Assembly: GCA_964495085.1 (NCBI GenBank)
Contig: CAZBUK010000010.1
Location: forward strand, 1-64,000
DNA: 64,000 nt
Reading direction: 5' to 3'
Origin: CAZBUK01 sp964495085
GTDB lineage: Bacteria > Bacteroidota > Ignavibacteria > T3Sed10-11
Shown here: in pieces, positions 53,440-60,821 of the stretch
Numbering within the stretch: the first letter of the stretch is position 1
Layout of the letters: each line of letters begins with the position of its first letter
Made by a program: the position numbers and the translations under genes
The notes under the pieces: model-generated
Told to the model about the DNA's origin: nothing
The model's database searches: none
The model's input: only the letters and a program-made list of their open reading frames with translations

Positions 53440-53997
53440 ATGATGAGAAAATATTTAATCTTTGTCTTCCCCACACTGTTTCTTTTTCCCTCCTGTATGA
53501 TGCACCAAAGTATGCCCGGAATGTCTGGAATGCATCAGCAAGATAGAGTAGAAAAACCTCTCATTATTCATGTTATGGATGAGCGCTATCATGTGGATAT
53601 TACCATTCATCCGGAAATGAATGGGTATATATTGCTCACCTTTTCTGTGATACAAGCACGAACTAATAATCCGGTCGAAAGTATTAAAGGATGGTTAATT
53701 GATGATTTGATTGATCGTGAAACGCCGTTGCTTCCCGATCAATCAAAGATAGGTGTTTACACTGTGGTTATGAGTGAAGTGGTAAACCGAAAAAGGGATA
53801 CTCTTTTGCTTCTTGAGTTATCGAATGAAGATGAGGGAGCATCAATTTTTGAATTCACACTCCAGCCATCACATCAGCACGATGGACATCATGGGAGAAG
53901 AACAAGAGGGATAAACCTCACAACCACCGCTATAATCGGCGGTACGGCGATGGCAGTGATGATGATCGTGATGCAGGGATGGTGGATTTTTAAATGA
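53440..53997 (+). CDS. Hypothetical Met/His-rich lipoprotein
   Basis: A 185-residue lipoprotein (lipobox LFLFPSC) whose mature start is Met-rich (CMMHQSMPGMSGMHQQ). A beta-sandwich-like middle follows (HVDITIHPEMNGYILLTFSVIQ). A His stretch (SHQHDGHHGRR) and a C-terminal TM segment come after it. AAGGA stands before the ATG at 53440. Met and His clusters suggest periplasmic copper binding; no named family recognised. Confidence 0.6.
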   Translation: MMRKYLIFVFPTLFLFPSCMMHQSMPGMSGMHQQDRVEKPLIIHVMDERYHVDITIHPEMNGYILLTFSVIQARTNNPVESIKGWLIDDLIDRETPLLPDQSKIGVYTVVMSEVVNRKRDTLLLLELSNEDEGASIFEFTLQPSHQHDGHHGRRTRGINLTTTAIIGGTAMAVMMIVMQGWWIFK

Positions 53998-54037
53998 TTT
54001 AATAAGTTATGATTGCTCTGTAACTCAAGGAATTAAA

Positions 54038-55303
54038 ATGATTGATCGTAAAATAATTCATTCTATCATACAGGGTTATAAAGACGACCCGGAAAGCGTA
54101 TATAACACATGGTTTATTAACAATGAGGAAAGATTAAAAGCTTTTGGAGCTATTCGTAGGGGGATTGAAGAAGTTATAACGGACATTAAGGGTGGAGTCT
54201 TTCCTACCGATTTCAAAGGATCTTCGTTGGAAATCGTACTCACGGCAATAACCGAGCAACAACAGGTTTTCGAAGGAGCCGCTCATCCTTTTTACTGGAA
54301 ACCGAAGCTCAGAATCCCGGATATTTACGAGAATAATACCAATAAGCATATTTTTGGTCAATTCCTTGATACGTGTCTCAAAGCAAAGAACAGGAATCAT
54401 GTTATTAAAGAAATCATTAAGCTATCGCAGTGCAATATCAAAGGATTGGGTCCGGCGGTGGCAAACATTCTGTACTTTTTACATCCGACAATTATTCCAC
54501 CATGTAACACAGCTATGGTGAACGGATTTAACCTGTTGTTTAAAGAAAAGAAAAAACTGGGTTCCTGGAATAGTTATTTGGAAATGCGAGATACGATTTT
54601 GCGAGTAAATGATGAATGCAAGAATGTGTTATCAAAGGATCTGGGAGCAATTTCGGGATTGCTATTCGATGTAGGTGTAGGAAAAATAGTTGTAGATGAA
54701 AATATCCAGATTGTAATGGAAAAGGAGCACAAAAAGAGGGAGAAACTGCTCAAGAAAAGACACCAGGAAGTACAGAATGAGTTGGAAGAAGAGAACATGC
54801 ATACGAAGATTCAATATTTACTAATGAAGATCGGAAAGTCTCTTGGCTATGATGTTATTGCGGCTTCCAATGATCGGACAAAATCATATGACGGTGAAAA
54901 ATTCTCATTTACCTCCTTGCCCAAACTCCCCGACCTGGATATTGATGATGATGTGAACAAAACCGTTAATCTTATTGATGTACTCTGGCTTAAAAGAGGA
55001 ACCAATAAAATTGTATGTGCCTATGAGGTAGAAAAAAGCACATCGATTTATTCCGGAATCTTGCGCTTGACTGACCTAGCACTTACTTTCCCAACATCAG
55101 GAGAGATAATGCTCTACCTGGTTGCTCCCGAAAAAAGAGAGAAGGAAATAATTGCACAATTGAAAAGACCATCTATCGCAGCAAAAATAAATTCCAAAAT
55201 ATCATATATTTTATTCTCCGACTTGTGCACATACTGCGACTCTATATGTAAATTCGGTACTGATTATACCATAATGGAAAAGGTGGCAAGGTGTGAAAAA
55301 TAA
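54038..55303 (+). CDS. HhH and PD-(D/E)XK-like nuclease fusion
   Basis: A 421-residue soluble protein unlike its metal-handling neighbours. Residues about 130-170 hold a helix-hairpin-helix-like stretch (CNIKGLGPAVANILYFLHP), as in base-excision repair glycosylases. A coiled coil at about 226-254 links to a C-terminal REase-like domain. HTKIQYLLMKIGKSLGYDV leads into D314 in IDVLWL and E330-x-E332-K333 in YEVEKSTSIYSGILRLTDL, a PD-(D/E)XK arrangement. I recall similar C-terminal domains in orphan restriction-like proteins. No methylase is adjacent. Function is likely DNA or defence related; substrate unknown. Confidence 0.68.
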   Translation: MIDRKIIHSIIQGYKDDPESVYNTWFINNEERLKAFGAIRRGIEEVITDIKGGVFPTDFKGSSLEIVLTAITEQQQVFEGAAHPFYWKPKLRIPDIYENNTNKHIFGQFLDTCLKAKNRNHVIKEIIKLSQCNIKGLGPAVANILYFLHPTIIPPCNTAMVNGFNLLFKEKKKLGSWNSYLEMRDTILRVNDECKNVLSKDLGAISGLLFDVGVGKIVVDENIQIVMEKEHKKREKLLKKRHQEVQNELEEENMHTKIQYLLMKIGKSLGYDVIAASNDRTKSYDGEKFSFTSLPKLPDLDIDDDVNKTVNLIDVLWLKRGTNKIVCAYEVEKSTSIYSGILRLTDLALTFPTSGEIMLYLVAPEKREKEIIAQLKRPSIAAKINSKISYILFSDLCTYCDSICKFGTDYTIMEKVARCEK

Positions 55304-55324
55304 TACTTCGGATACACTAAGAAC

Positions 55325-55426
55325 ATGCGTAAGAATATGGAAAAGATGCACCAGCCAATGAACACTATGATGGAGCAGTTCGAGGAAATGGTAAAACGGA
55401 TGGAAGAGCTAAATGATTGGAAATAA
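55325..55426 (+). CDS. Met-rich 33-residue ORF, possibly a gene remnant
   Basis: ATG at 55325 starts a 33-residue peptide with nine methionines (MRKNMEKMHQPMNTMMEQF...). It is in the same frame as the nuclease and follows its TAA by 21 bp, with no obvious ribosome site. The pattern of regularly spaced Met resembles the copper-binding Met-rich protein at 59396. It may be the remaining 3' end of such a gene, or a small peptide. Confidence 0.35.
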   Translation: MRKNMEKMHQPMNTMMEQFEEMVKRMEELNDWK

Positions 55427-55504
55427 TAAAACAAGAGAGTTGCACCAACGAAATTATCAGTCGACTATCATAAAAGCATCGATGAGAATTAACTTATAAA
55501 TTCT

Positions 55505-56029
55505 ATGAAACAACAATGTTACCTCTGGAATGTGTGGCTTACCTGGATAAGTATACCGGCTTTAGCTATCGGTATAGGATTACTCCAGCGGTGGTGGTTC
55601 GGTATCATAGTACTACTCGTTGGAGTGATCGCTCAAATACTCTACATAAAGGTGTTTCCCCATATATCCCGATTGCTTGGGTACGGTTCGGTCGAGGATG
55701 TGATGGTCGAGAATACACCTGAGACAAAAACAATCTCACGGGTTACCTTATATACTGCGAACTTTTGCCCTTTCTGCTCAATTGTGAAACAACGTCTTAT
55801 CGAGCTGCAATACAGGATGGGATTTGAGCTAGAGGAGGTGGATATCACATTCCGGCTGGGTCATATTAGAAGCAAAGGTCCCCGATCAGTTCCAGCAATC
55901 GAAAAGGGCGAACGATACTTGATCGGTAACGCCACGAGCGCTCAACTGGTAGAGTTCTTGACTAAGGGCTCCTCAAACAATATAGGGACATATGGTCAGC
56001 AAACGCATCATTACAACCTCGAAAAGTAA
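55505..56029 (+). CDS. Membrane-anchored glutaredoxin-like protein
   Basis: A 174-residue protein with two N-terminal TM helices (about 8-45) and a C-terminal thioredoxin-fold domain. VTLYTANFCPFCSIVKQRL carries the CPFC redox motif, RSVPAIEKGERYLIGNATSAQLVEFL the cis-Pro and helix of glutaredoxins. The topology places the thiol domain on one face of the membrane, most likely the cytoplasm. Redox control of thiols in the metal island is the plausible role. No ribosome site is clear before the ATG. Confidence 0.75.
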   Translation: MKQQCYLWNVWLTWISIPALAIGIGLLQRWWFGIIVLLVGVIAQILYIKVFPHISRLLGYGSVEDVMVENTPETKTISRVTLYTANFCPFCSIVKQRLIELQYRMGFELEEVDITFRLGHIRSKGPRSVPAIEKGERYLIGNATSAQLVEFLTKGSSNNIGTYGQQTHHYNLEK

Positions 56030-56042
56030 GGGTATCTAAGAA

Positions 56043-56372
56043 ATGTCACTGCGAAAAAGACATGGACACTTTGCAGTATTTACTGCTATCAGATATATTG
56101 CATTAAGAGATACAGAAGATTTTACATATCGCGATCCGATTGTATATAGTGTTGGTATAGGACGTAATTTTCATAACGGACGGTATTCAGGCTTACCATA
56201 TTATCAAGGATACTCGAAAATATTATCCGAGTACGATCCACCTCAGCAATTATCACTCGGATTGAATATCAGAATGAGCAATTCTTTACTATATTCACTT
56301 ATCGGATCTTATAGTCTAACCGAAACTTCACCTGATGTTGGTTTGTCGGGTGGAATTACAGTAGCGTTATAA
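56043..56372 (+). CDS. Truncated outer-membrane barrel-like fragment
   Basis: A 109-residue frame without a signal peptide that reads as the C-terminal strands of a beta-barrel: FAVFTAIRYIALRD, PIVYSVGIGRNF, LSLGLNIRMSNSLLYSLIGSYSLTE and a terminal GLSGGITVAL. The expected barrel would be three to four times longer, so the N-terminus is missing, probably by deletion after the glutaredoxin-like gene. Its expression is doubtful, though a GGGT sequence is upstream. Confidence 0.5.
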   Translation: MSLRKRHGHFAVFTAIRYIALRDTEDFTYRDPIVYSVGIGRNFHNGRYSGLPYYQGYSKILSEYDPPQQLSLGLNIRMSNSLLYSLIGSYSLTETSPDVGLSGGITVAL

Positions 56373-56508
56373 TAGAACGGGAACGTCACATCCAGTATTG
56401 AATGCAGTAAATAATTTACAGATTTTCACTTTATTTTTATCATCAGCGTGACGGGCACGTTGGTCTAACTTTAGTTATTAGCTGACATACATTATAGGAG
56501 AAATATTC

Positions 56509-56895
56509 ATGAGTTATTATTTTTCACGTATTGTAGACGATCCATTTGATAAAGCGATCGAACGGATAACGAATGCACTTAAAGTAAGAAAATTCGGTAT
56601 CCTCACAGAAATCGATGTTAAAGAGACTTTAAAAAAGAAACTCGATGTTGATTTCCGAAAATATAAAATTCTCGGCGCCTGCAATCCCCAGTTTGCACAT
56701 AAGGCGTTGCAAATGGAAAATAAAGTTGGTACGATGCTTCCGTGCAATGTAATTGTACAAGAAACACCCGATGGTAAAACCGAGATTGCTGTCATTGACC
56801 CGGTTGAATCGATGAAGGCGATCAATAATCCAGAACTGGAAAAAATCGCGAACGAAGTGCGGGAACTGTTGAAAGAATCAATTGAAAAAGCATAG
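56509..56895 (+). CDS. DUF302-domain protein
   Basis: A 128-residue cytosolic or periplasmic protein of the DUF302 family: FDKAIERITNALKVRKFGILTEIDV, KYKILGACNPQFAHKALQMENKVGTMLPCNVIVQE and SMKAINNPELEKIA are the family's core. The domain occurs in metal-resistance neighbourhoods and beside Cus-type genes; its biochemistry is not established. AGGAGA stands 10 nt before the ATG. The 137-bp upstream gap holds no clear promoter. Confidence 0.85.
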   Translation: MSYYFSRIVDDPFDKAIERITNALKVRKFGILTEIDVKETLKKKLDVDFRKYKILGACNPQFAHKALQMENKVGTMLPCNVIVQETPDGKTEIAVIDPVESMKAINNPELEKIANEVRELLKESIEKA

Positions 56896-56903
56896 ATAAA
56901 CTT

Positions 56904-56952
56904 GCCTGTCACGCCTGTCTACCGTAACGCCGCACTTCGGCGTGCAGGCACG
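56904..56952. repeat. GC-rich nested palindrome
   Basis: The outer arms GCCTGTCACGCC and GGCGTGCAGGC (one bulge) enclose an inner hairpin ACGCCG-CACTT-CGGCGT. Base composition is much richer in GC than the genes around it, so it looks like an inserted repeat unit. No U-run follows. Confidence 0.6.
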
Positions 56953-57051
56953 TTTAGTTAAATTGTTGTAAAATATAGAAGATATACTCTATTCTTCAAA
57001 CTGGACGTGAATGGCAAGTCCCTCACAATGATCTAAGGAGGTGAAAATACA

Positions 57052-57276
57052 ATGCATCCGTTCGGAGACGGTATGTGGTTTGGATGGATTTTTATGACGC
57101 TTTTCTGGGCGCTTATTATTGTAGGAATCGTCGAACTTGTGCGATGGCTCGTGACCCAGAACAGACCGCCGGCATCTCATACGGAAGAATCCGCTCTCGA
57201 TATTCTTAAAAAGAGGAATACACGAGGTGAAATATCGAAAGAGGAATTTGAAGAAAAGAAAAAAGACTTACTTTAA
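57052..57276 (+). CDS. SHOCT-domain small membrane protein
   Basis: A 74-residue protein with one TM helix (about 10-30) and a C-terminal SHOCT motif (SALDILKKRNTRGEISKEEFEEKKKDL). SHOCT modules are short oligomerisation segments in membrane proteins. AAGGAGG precedes the ATG. Such proteins recur in copper-efflux islands; their role is unknown. Confidence 0.85.
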   Translation: MHPFGDGMWFGWIFMTLFWALIIVGIVELVRWLVTQNRPPASHTEESALDILKKRNTRGEISKEEFEEKKKDLL

Positions 57277-57345
57277 AGTATATATATAAGAAGTAATAAG
57301 AACCAATGATACTATCTCTATGTTCACCTTTTTAAGGAGATTATC

Positions 57346-57777
57346 ATGATACGCCTACGAATTGAAGTATTTAAAAAGATTTCAATGATTGTCATTGTTC
57401 TCTTTCTTGTAGCATCAATGGGGATGACAACAATCTCCCACATTTGCTACATTGAGACTGTATGTAATAATACATCTCATTGCTGCGAAAATATACACAA
57501 TGACGCGCCATCACCTCCCCACCCTACCGATGAAGTTGGGATTGCGAGTATAACCTGCTGCTTCAATAATAGGTTAGATAGTAAACCCCTCGACTTTTTT
57601 ATAGTTGAAAGAGATACAAAAACAAATCGGATAGATGATTTTTCCTTATCGTTTTTTCCACTACTAATTAGTGATACCCACAGTGCCAACTTTGTTTCTT
57701 TTCTTAACATCACGCAACGTGTATATAACGCTAAACCTACCAAACTCCACATCCTGAACGAAGCATTTCTGCTCTAA
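57346..57777 (+). CDS. Small secreted Cys-rich protein (second HYC_CC_PP-like)
   Basis: A 143-residue protein with a signal anchor (about 12-30) and the pattern SHICYIETVC, SHCCENIHN, ITCCFNN. It mirrors the layout of the protein at 42700, with a His-x-Cys, a CC pair and Pro-rich spacer, although sequence identity looks low. AAGGAG precedes the ATG by 9 nt. Its likely place is the periplasm, binding metal through Cys pairs (inference). Confidence 0.6.
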   Translation: MIRLRIEVFKKISMIVIVLFLVASMGMTTISHICYIETVCNNTSHCCENIHNDAPSPPHPTDEVGIASITCCFNNRLDSKPLDFFIVERDTKTNRIDDFSLSFFPLLISDTHSANFVSFLNITQRVYNAKPTKLHILNEAFLL

Positions 57778-57899
57778 TAAATACCGCAGTAACCACTCGT
57801 TTCATTAAAATCTTTCTTTAAAATAAAGTAAAAGTATTCTGCTATGCAAAATACATATCAGAATGCTTGAATTAATCCACTTATTAGGAGGCGATTGAG

Positions 57900-57944
57900 A
57901 TGAAAAAGATCGTCGCAAATGTAAATACGGAGAAAAGTATATGA
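57900..57944 (+). CDS. 14-residue leader-like peptide
   Basis: ATG at 57900 with AGGAGG 8 nt upstream encodes MKKIVANVNTEKSI and stops in the TGA that overlaps the next ATG (ATGA). The peptide resembles the start of the following P-II-like frame (MKIVVAYINT), so it may be a duplicated start rather than a regulatory leader. Confidence 0.4.
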   Translation: MKKIVANVNTEKSI

Positions 57945-58228
57945 AAATCGTAGTCGCGTACATCAATACCGTCCGCGTCCATTGGGTTGTTGATGAACTG
58001 CGGAAAATAGGTATAGACGATATCTCAATTCATCAACGTTTTAAGCCGATGTCGTAAATATCCCGGCTTGAATTTTTCTGCACGGATGAGAAAACAGAAG
58101 TAGTACGATCAATTATTCACAAGATCGGAAATAATGGAAATTTATCCGATCACTTAATAGAGATATTCGATCCGCTAAATACAAAACAGCAAAAGGCACA
58201 ACAATGGATAAACACACCAGATGGATGA
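57941..58228 (+). pseudogene. P-II-like protein with an in-frame TAA
   Basis: The frame starts MKIVVAYINTVRVHWVVDELRKIGIDDISIH, like the N-terminus of P-II family regulators, and hits TAA at 58055-58057 after 38 codons. The same frame continues for 56 more sense codons (ISRLEFFCTDEKTEVVRSIIHKIGN...) to TGA at 58226, with no shift. A CAA-to-TAA change would explain it. An intact P-II-like gene lies at 60129. It overlaps the next gene by 25 bp. Confidence 0.65.
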
Positions 58229-58428
58229 TAATCGGTTGCGCAATACCGCTGCTGCTCATATTCTTTGCTCCCGCTCTCGGCTTAAGCGGTATTGCTTCGC
58301 TGCTATTATTTATAGTAGCCATGTTCATGGTTCATATATTTATGCATGGGCGTTATTTAAAGAAAGATGATCATCAACACTACTACAAATCACAGGAAGG
58401 TAATGATTATGAACACCATAGACATTAA
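58204..58428 (+). CDS. Small two-helix membrane protein (DUF2933-like)
   Basis: A 74-residue protein with two TM helices (about 8-22 and 28-45) and a His-rich C-terminus (HGRYLKKDDHQHYYKSQEG, then HHRH). The layout matches the small DUF2933-type proteins next to copper and silver efflux genes. It overlaps both neighbours, which suggests coupled translation. The His tail may bind metal at the membrane surface. Confidence 0.6.
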   Translation: MDKHTRWMIIGCAIPLLLIFFAPALGLSGIASLLLFIVAMFMVHIFMHGRYLKKDDHQHYYKSQEGNDYEHHRH

Positions 58429-58690
58429 ACGGTTCGGATTGGCTTTCGGAATTACCGGTGCGCTTCTATATCTCGGCTGTATGATTGTAATGTTCACCGT
58501 CGGTAAAGAAGGGAGTATTACCTTCTTTAATACATTGCTGCATGGACTCGACAGCGCTCCGATTATTCGGATGGATATCCCCTGGTGGGAAGCGGGATTG
58601 GGGATAGTACAAACGTTTATTATCGCGTGGCTTGTTGGCGCATGTATCGCGGCACTTTACAATACCACATTAAAAAAGAAAACAAACTAG
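58409..58690 (+). CDS. DUF5676-like small membrane protein
   Basis: A 93-residue protein with two long TM helices and a middle loop WWEAGLGIVQTFIIAWLVGACIAALYN, which matches the DUF5676-type membrane proteins of metal loci. Start choice: ATG 58409 has AAGG 8 nt upstream; ATG 58403 is two codons earlier. It overlaps the previous gene by 20 bp. Confidence 0.6.
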   Translation: MNTIDIKRFGLAFGITGALLYLGCMIVMFTVGKEGSITFFNTLLHGLDSAPIIRMDIPWWEAGLGIVQTFIIAWLVGACIAALYNTTLKKKTN

Positions 58691-58702
58691 GAGGGAACCA
58701 TC

Positions 58703-59399
58703 ATGCACGGCGCTGAAGCAGGAAGTTATGCGTATGGATTTTGGACAACTGTGTTTTTTTAGCGCACTGATTATTCTTTTCATCGTGCTGAGTTTTATGA
58801 AACCTCGTAGAAGATTCGAATGGAGGGCAATGGGCGCGTTTATAGGGTTTGTTGCTGCCTTGTTCACCGATATGTACGGTTTTCCATTTACGATATATTT
58901 ACTCACAAGCTGGTTAGGTACAAACTATCCCGTTCATAATCCATTTTCCCACGCAAGCGGGCATTTCGTACTGTTTTTTTTAGGATTATCTCAATCGGGC
59001 ATCGCAATGACTATTCTCCATATAATCACAAACGGAATAATTTTATTTGGAATCTGGCTTATATATGAAGGATGGATGCTTATTTATAAAGCGGATGAAA
59101 ATACCTTTGTAACAGAGGGAGTATATACACATATTCGTCACCCGCAATACTCGGGTATCTTCCTCATTGCGATAGGGTTATTAATTCAATGGCCAACACT
59201 GATTACCGCCGGGATGTTTCCGTTGTTGTCGCTCCTCTACTACCGGCTTGCTCTATGGGAGGATAAAGCGCTTTTCGAAAAATTCGGAGACGAATTTATT
59301 GAGTACCGCACACAAACCCCAATGTTTATACCTTTAATTAAGAAACGGAACCTAAACCACAAGAACATGCAAACCAAAAATAAGGAGGTAGTATCATGA
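58703..59399 (+). CDS. Isoprenylcysteine carboxyl methyltransferase-like protein, frameshifted at poly-T
   Basis: A membrane methyltransferase of the ICMT/PEMT type. The catalytic-side motif TEGVYTHIRHPQYSGIFLIAIG and the C-terminal FEKFGDEFIEYRTQTPMFIP are intact. The family-like start MHGAEAGSYAYGFWTTVF begins at 58703, with GGAGGG upstream, but runs into TAG after a run of seven T (58754-58760). The rest (SALIILFIVLSFMKP...) is in another frame, open from an ATG at 58728. Removing one T would restore a single gene of about 231 residues. This is a sequence error, slippage or decay. Confidence 0.78.
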
Positions 59400-59761
59400 A
59401 ACGCATAATAGTAACACTCATCGCCGGTGCAATAGTCTTCTTGTTTATTGCATTGATGCCGCAGGAAGAACATAAACATTCCGCTGACGATCAGCAGCGT
59501 CAGCATATAATGGAAATGATGAACGATCCGGCAATGGCAGAGACAATCATGGAGCATATTGCCGAAAACGGTAATTTGCGGATGAAGATGATGCTCAGGA
59601 TGCATGCAAAAATGCAGGGAGACGGTGAGGCAATGATGGAGATGTGCGAGAAGATGATGGATGGTGATCATCAGCACGGCGCAATGATGAAACATGAAAA
59701 AATGAGCTGCTGCGACAAAGAAAGTAAAAAGGAAGACCACAGCCATGAGAAGCATCATTGA
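59396..59761 (+). CDS. Met/His-rich secreted copper-binding-like protein
   Basis: A 121-residue protein with a signal peptide (about 1-22) and a mature part packed with Met and His: HIMEMMNDPAMAETIMEHI, LRMKMMLRMHAKMQ, AMMEMCEKMM and the tail HQHGAMMKHEKMSCCDKESKK. This is typical of periplasmic Cu(I)/Ag(I) scavengers. It starts in a 4-bp overlap with the methyltransferase and ends before a strong terminator. Confidence 0.82.
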   Translation: MKRIIVTLIAGAIVFLFIALMPQEEHKHSADDQQRQHIMEMMNDPAMAETIMEHIAENGNLRMKMMLRMHAKMQGDGEAMMEMCEKMMDGDHQHGAMMKHEKMSCCDKESKKEDHSHEKHH

Positions 59762-59772
59762 TCGCCAACAAA

Positions 59773-59813
59773 GGTGCGGCGCGCTCATTTTCGGCGCCGC
59801 ACCCTATATTTTT
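59773..59813 (+). terminator. Rho-independent-type terminator
   Basis: A perfect 10-bp GC-rich stem (GGTGCGGCGC / GCGCCGCACC, loop of 11 nt) is followed by CTATATTTTTAT. It lies 12 bp after the Met-rich gene and marks the end of that transcript. Confidence 0.85.
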
Positions 59814-59823
59814 ATATTAAACC

Positions 59824-60090
59824 ATGAGCATTCAAGTGTTTGCAAGGAAAATACCATTGTTCTCCAGGCTCTTTATTGGAATTCTCAGGGGAATTGTTTT
59901 TGCAGTATTCGGATCGATTCATAGTATGTGGCGTATGTTCGATGAAGATTTTCCATTCTTTGTTGCAGTAATTTTGGCTGTTCATAATGAGACTATGAGT
60001 CCGATGAGAGGTATTTTATTTGCGTTTATTGATGGAGCGCTTGTAGGACTTTTATCTGGCTGGGTAAGCAGTAGAATACTAAAATTTTAA
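59824..60090 (+). CDS. Small hydrophobic membrane protein
   Basis: An 88-residue protein with three hydrophobic stretches and a C-terminal FAFIDGALVGLLSGWVSSRI, which resembles small holin-like membrane proteins of metal loci. No good ribosome site precedes the ATG, so the start may differ. Function unknown. Confidence 0.5.
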   Translation: MSIQVFARKIPLFSRLFIGILRGIVFAVFGSIHSMWRMFDEDFPFFVAVILAVHNETMSPMRGILFAFIDGALVGLLSGWVSSRILKF

Positions 60091-60128
60091 GTGACGGTAA
60101 AATACCAACAACGGAAAGGAAAATAAAA

Positions 60129-60473
60129 ATGAAAGAAATTAAAGCTTATGTTCGTGCCGAAAGAGTTGACAATGTTGTAAGGAAGTTGGAGCAAGAGGGA
60201 TTCTGCTGCATGACAATTGTCAACGTTTCGGGGTTAGGCGGATTTGCCGATCCCAAAAAAGCAAAATATTCTTTTGAATATGTGGAGAAATATTCGAAGG
60301 TCGTAAAAATAGAACTGGTGTGTAATGACAAACAGGTTGATCAAGCTATCAATGCATTTATTGAGGGAGGTAGAACACATAAATCGGGCGACGGAATTGT
60401 CTTGGTCTCCCCCGTTGAACGCGCTGTGAAAATTCGGACGGGAGAAGAAGGAGCAGAAATATTACAAAAATAA
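60129..60473 (+). CDS. P-II-family regulatory protein
   Basis: A 114-residue trimeric-signal-type protein: MKEIKAYVRAERVDNVVRKLEQEG, a T-loop region with GFADPKKAKYSFEYVEKYSKV in which the uridylylated Tyr of GlnB is not clearly conserved, and GDGIVLVSPVERAVKIRTGEEG near the C-terminus. Such P-II-like genes occur in metal-efflux islands and may sense metabolites or metals rather than nitrogen. AAAGGA precedes the ATG. Confidence 0.82.
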   Translation: MKEIKAYVRAERVDNVVRKLEQEGFCCMTIVNVSGLGGFADPKKAKYSFEYVEKYSKVVKIELVCNDKQVDQAINAFIEGGRTHKSGDGIVLVSPVERAVKIRTGEEGAEILQK

Positions 60474-60512
60474 CGTAAATATACTCAAACATTTAATTAA
60501 GGAGACGGAGTT

Positions 60513-60686
60513 ATGGTACAGGACCCAGTGTGCGGAATGAAATTTAATGAAAAAGCTGCTGCATCATCGACAGAGTATAAAGGCAAAATAGTTTACTTCT
60601 GCTCCCCGTCCTGTCAGGATATATTTGAAAAAGAACCTGAGAAATATGTAAAAAACAACGGCGATGAATTGAAACATCAGCATTGA
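60513..60686 (+). CDS. Minimal YHS-domain protein
   Basis: A 57-residue protein too short for many gene finders: MVQDPVCGMKFNEKAAASST, then YKGKIVYFCSPSCQDIFEKEPEKY and a His tail. DPVCGM and YFCSPSC give the YHS metal-binding core. GGAGACGGAG precedes the ATG. It likely carries soft metal in the cytoplasm or serves as a regulator. Confidence 0.88.
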   Translation: MVQDPVCGMKFNEKAAASSTEYKGKIVYFCSPSCQDIFEKEPEKYVKNNGDELKHQH

Positions 60687-60752
60687 TTTCCGGCTAATCG
60701 TAGCGGCGTTCGTTTCACAATCTGCACCGCTCATAATATGAATTAACTGTTA

Positions 60753-60777
60753 TGGTGGGTTGAACGCCCCTACACCA
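60753..60777. repeat. Degenerate palindrome between YHS and Rieske genes
   Basis: TGGTG and CACCA flank GGTTGAACGCCCCTA, and GGG/CCC pair inside with a bulge. The half CGCCCCTACA resembles the outer arm of repeat B (GCCCTACA). It sits in the 135-bp gap 60687-60821, which holds no gene. Confidence 0.45.
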
Positions 60778-60821
60778 AATAACAATAATATGTAAATTCA
60801 TAACTAGAGTTTATTAATAAA

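Noticed and set aside
58055..58057. TAA in the P-II-like frame as a recoded codon
   Set aside because: TAA is not used for selenocysteine or pyrrolysine, and no recoding element is visible; mutation is simpler.
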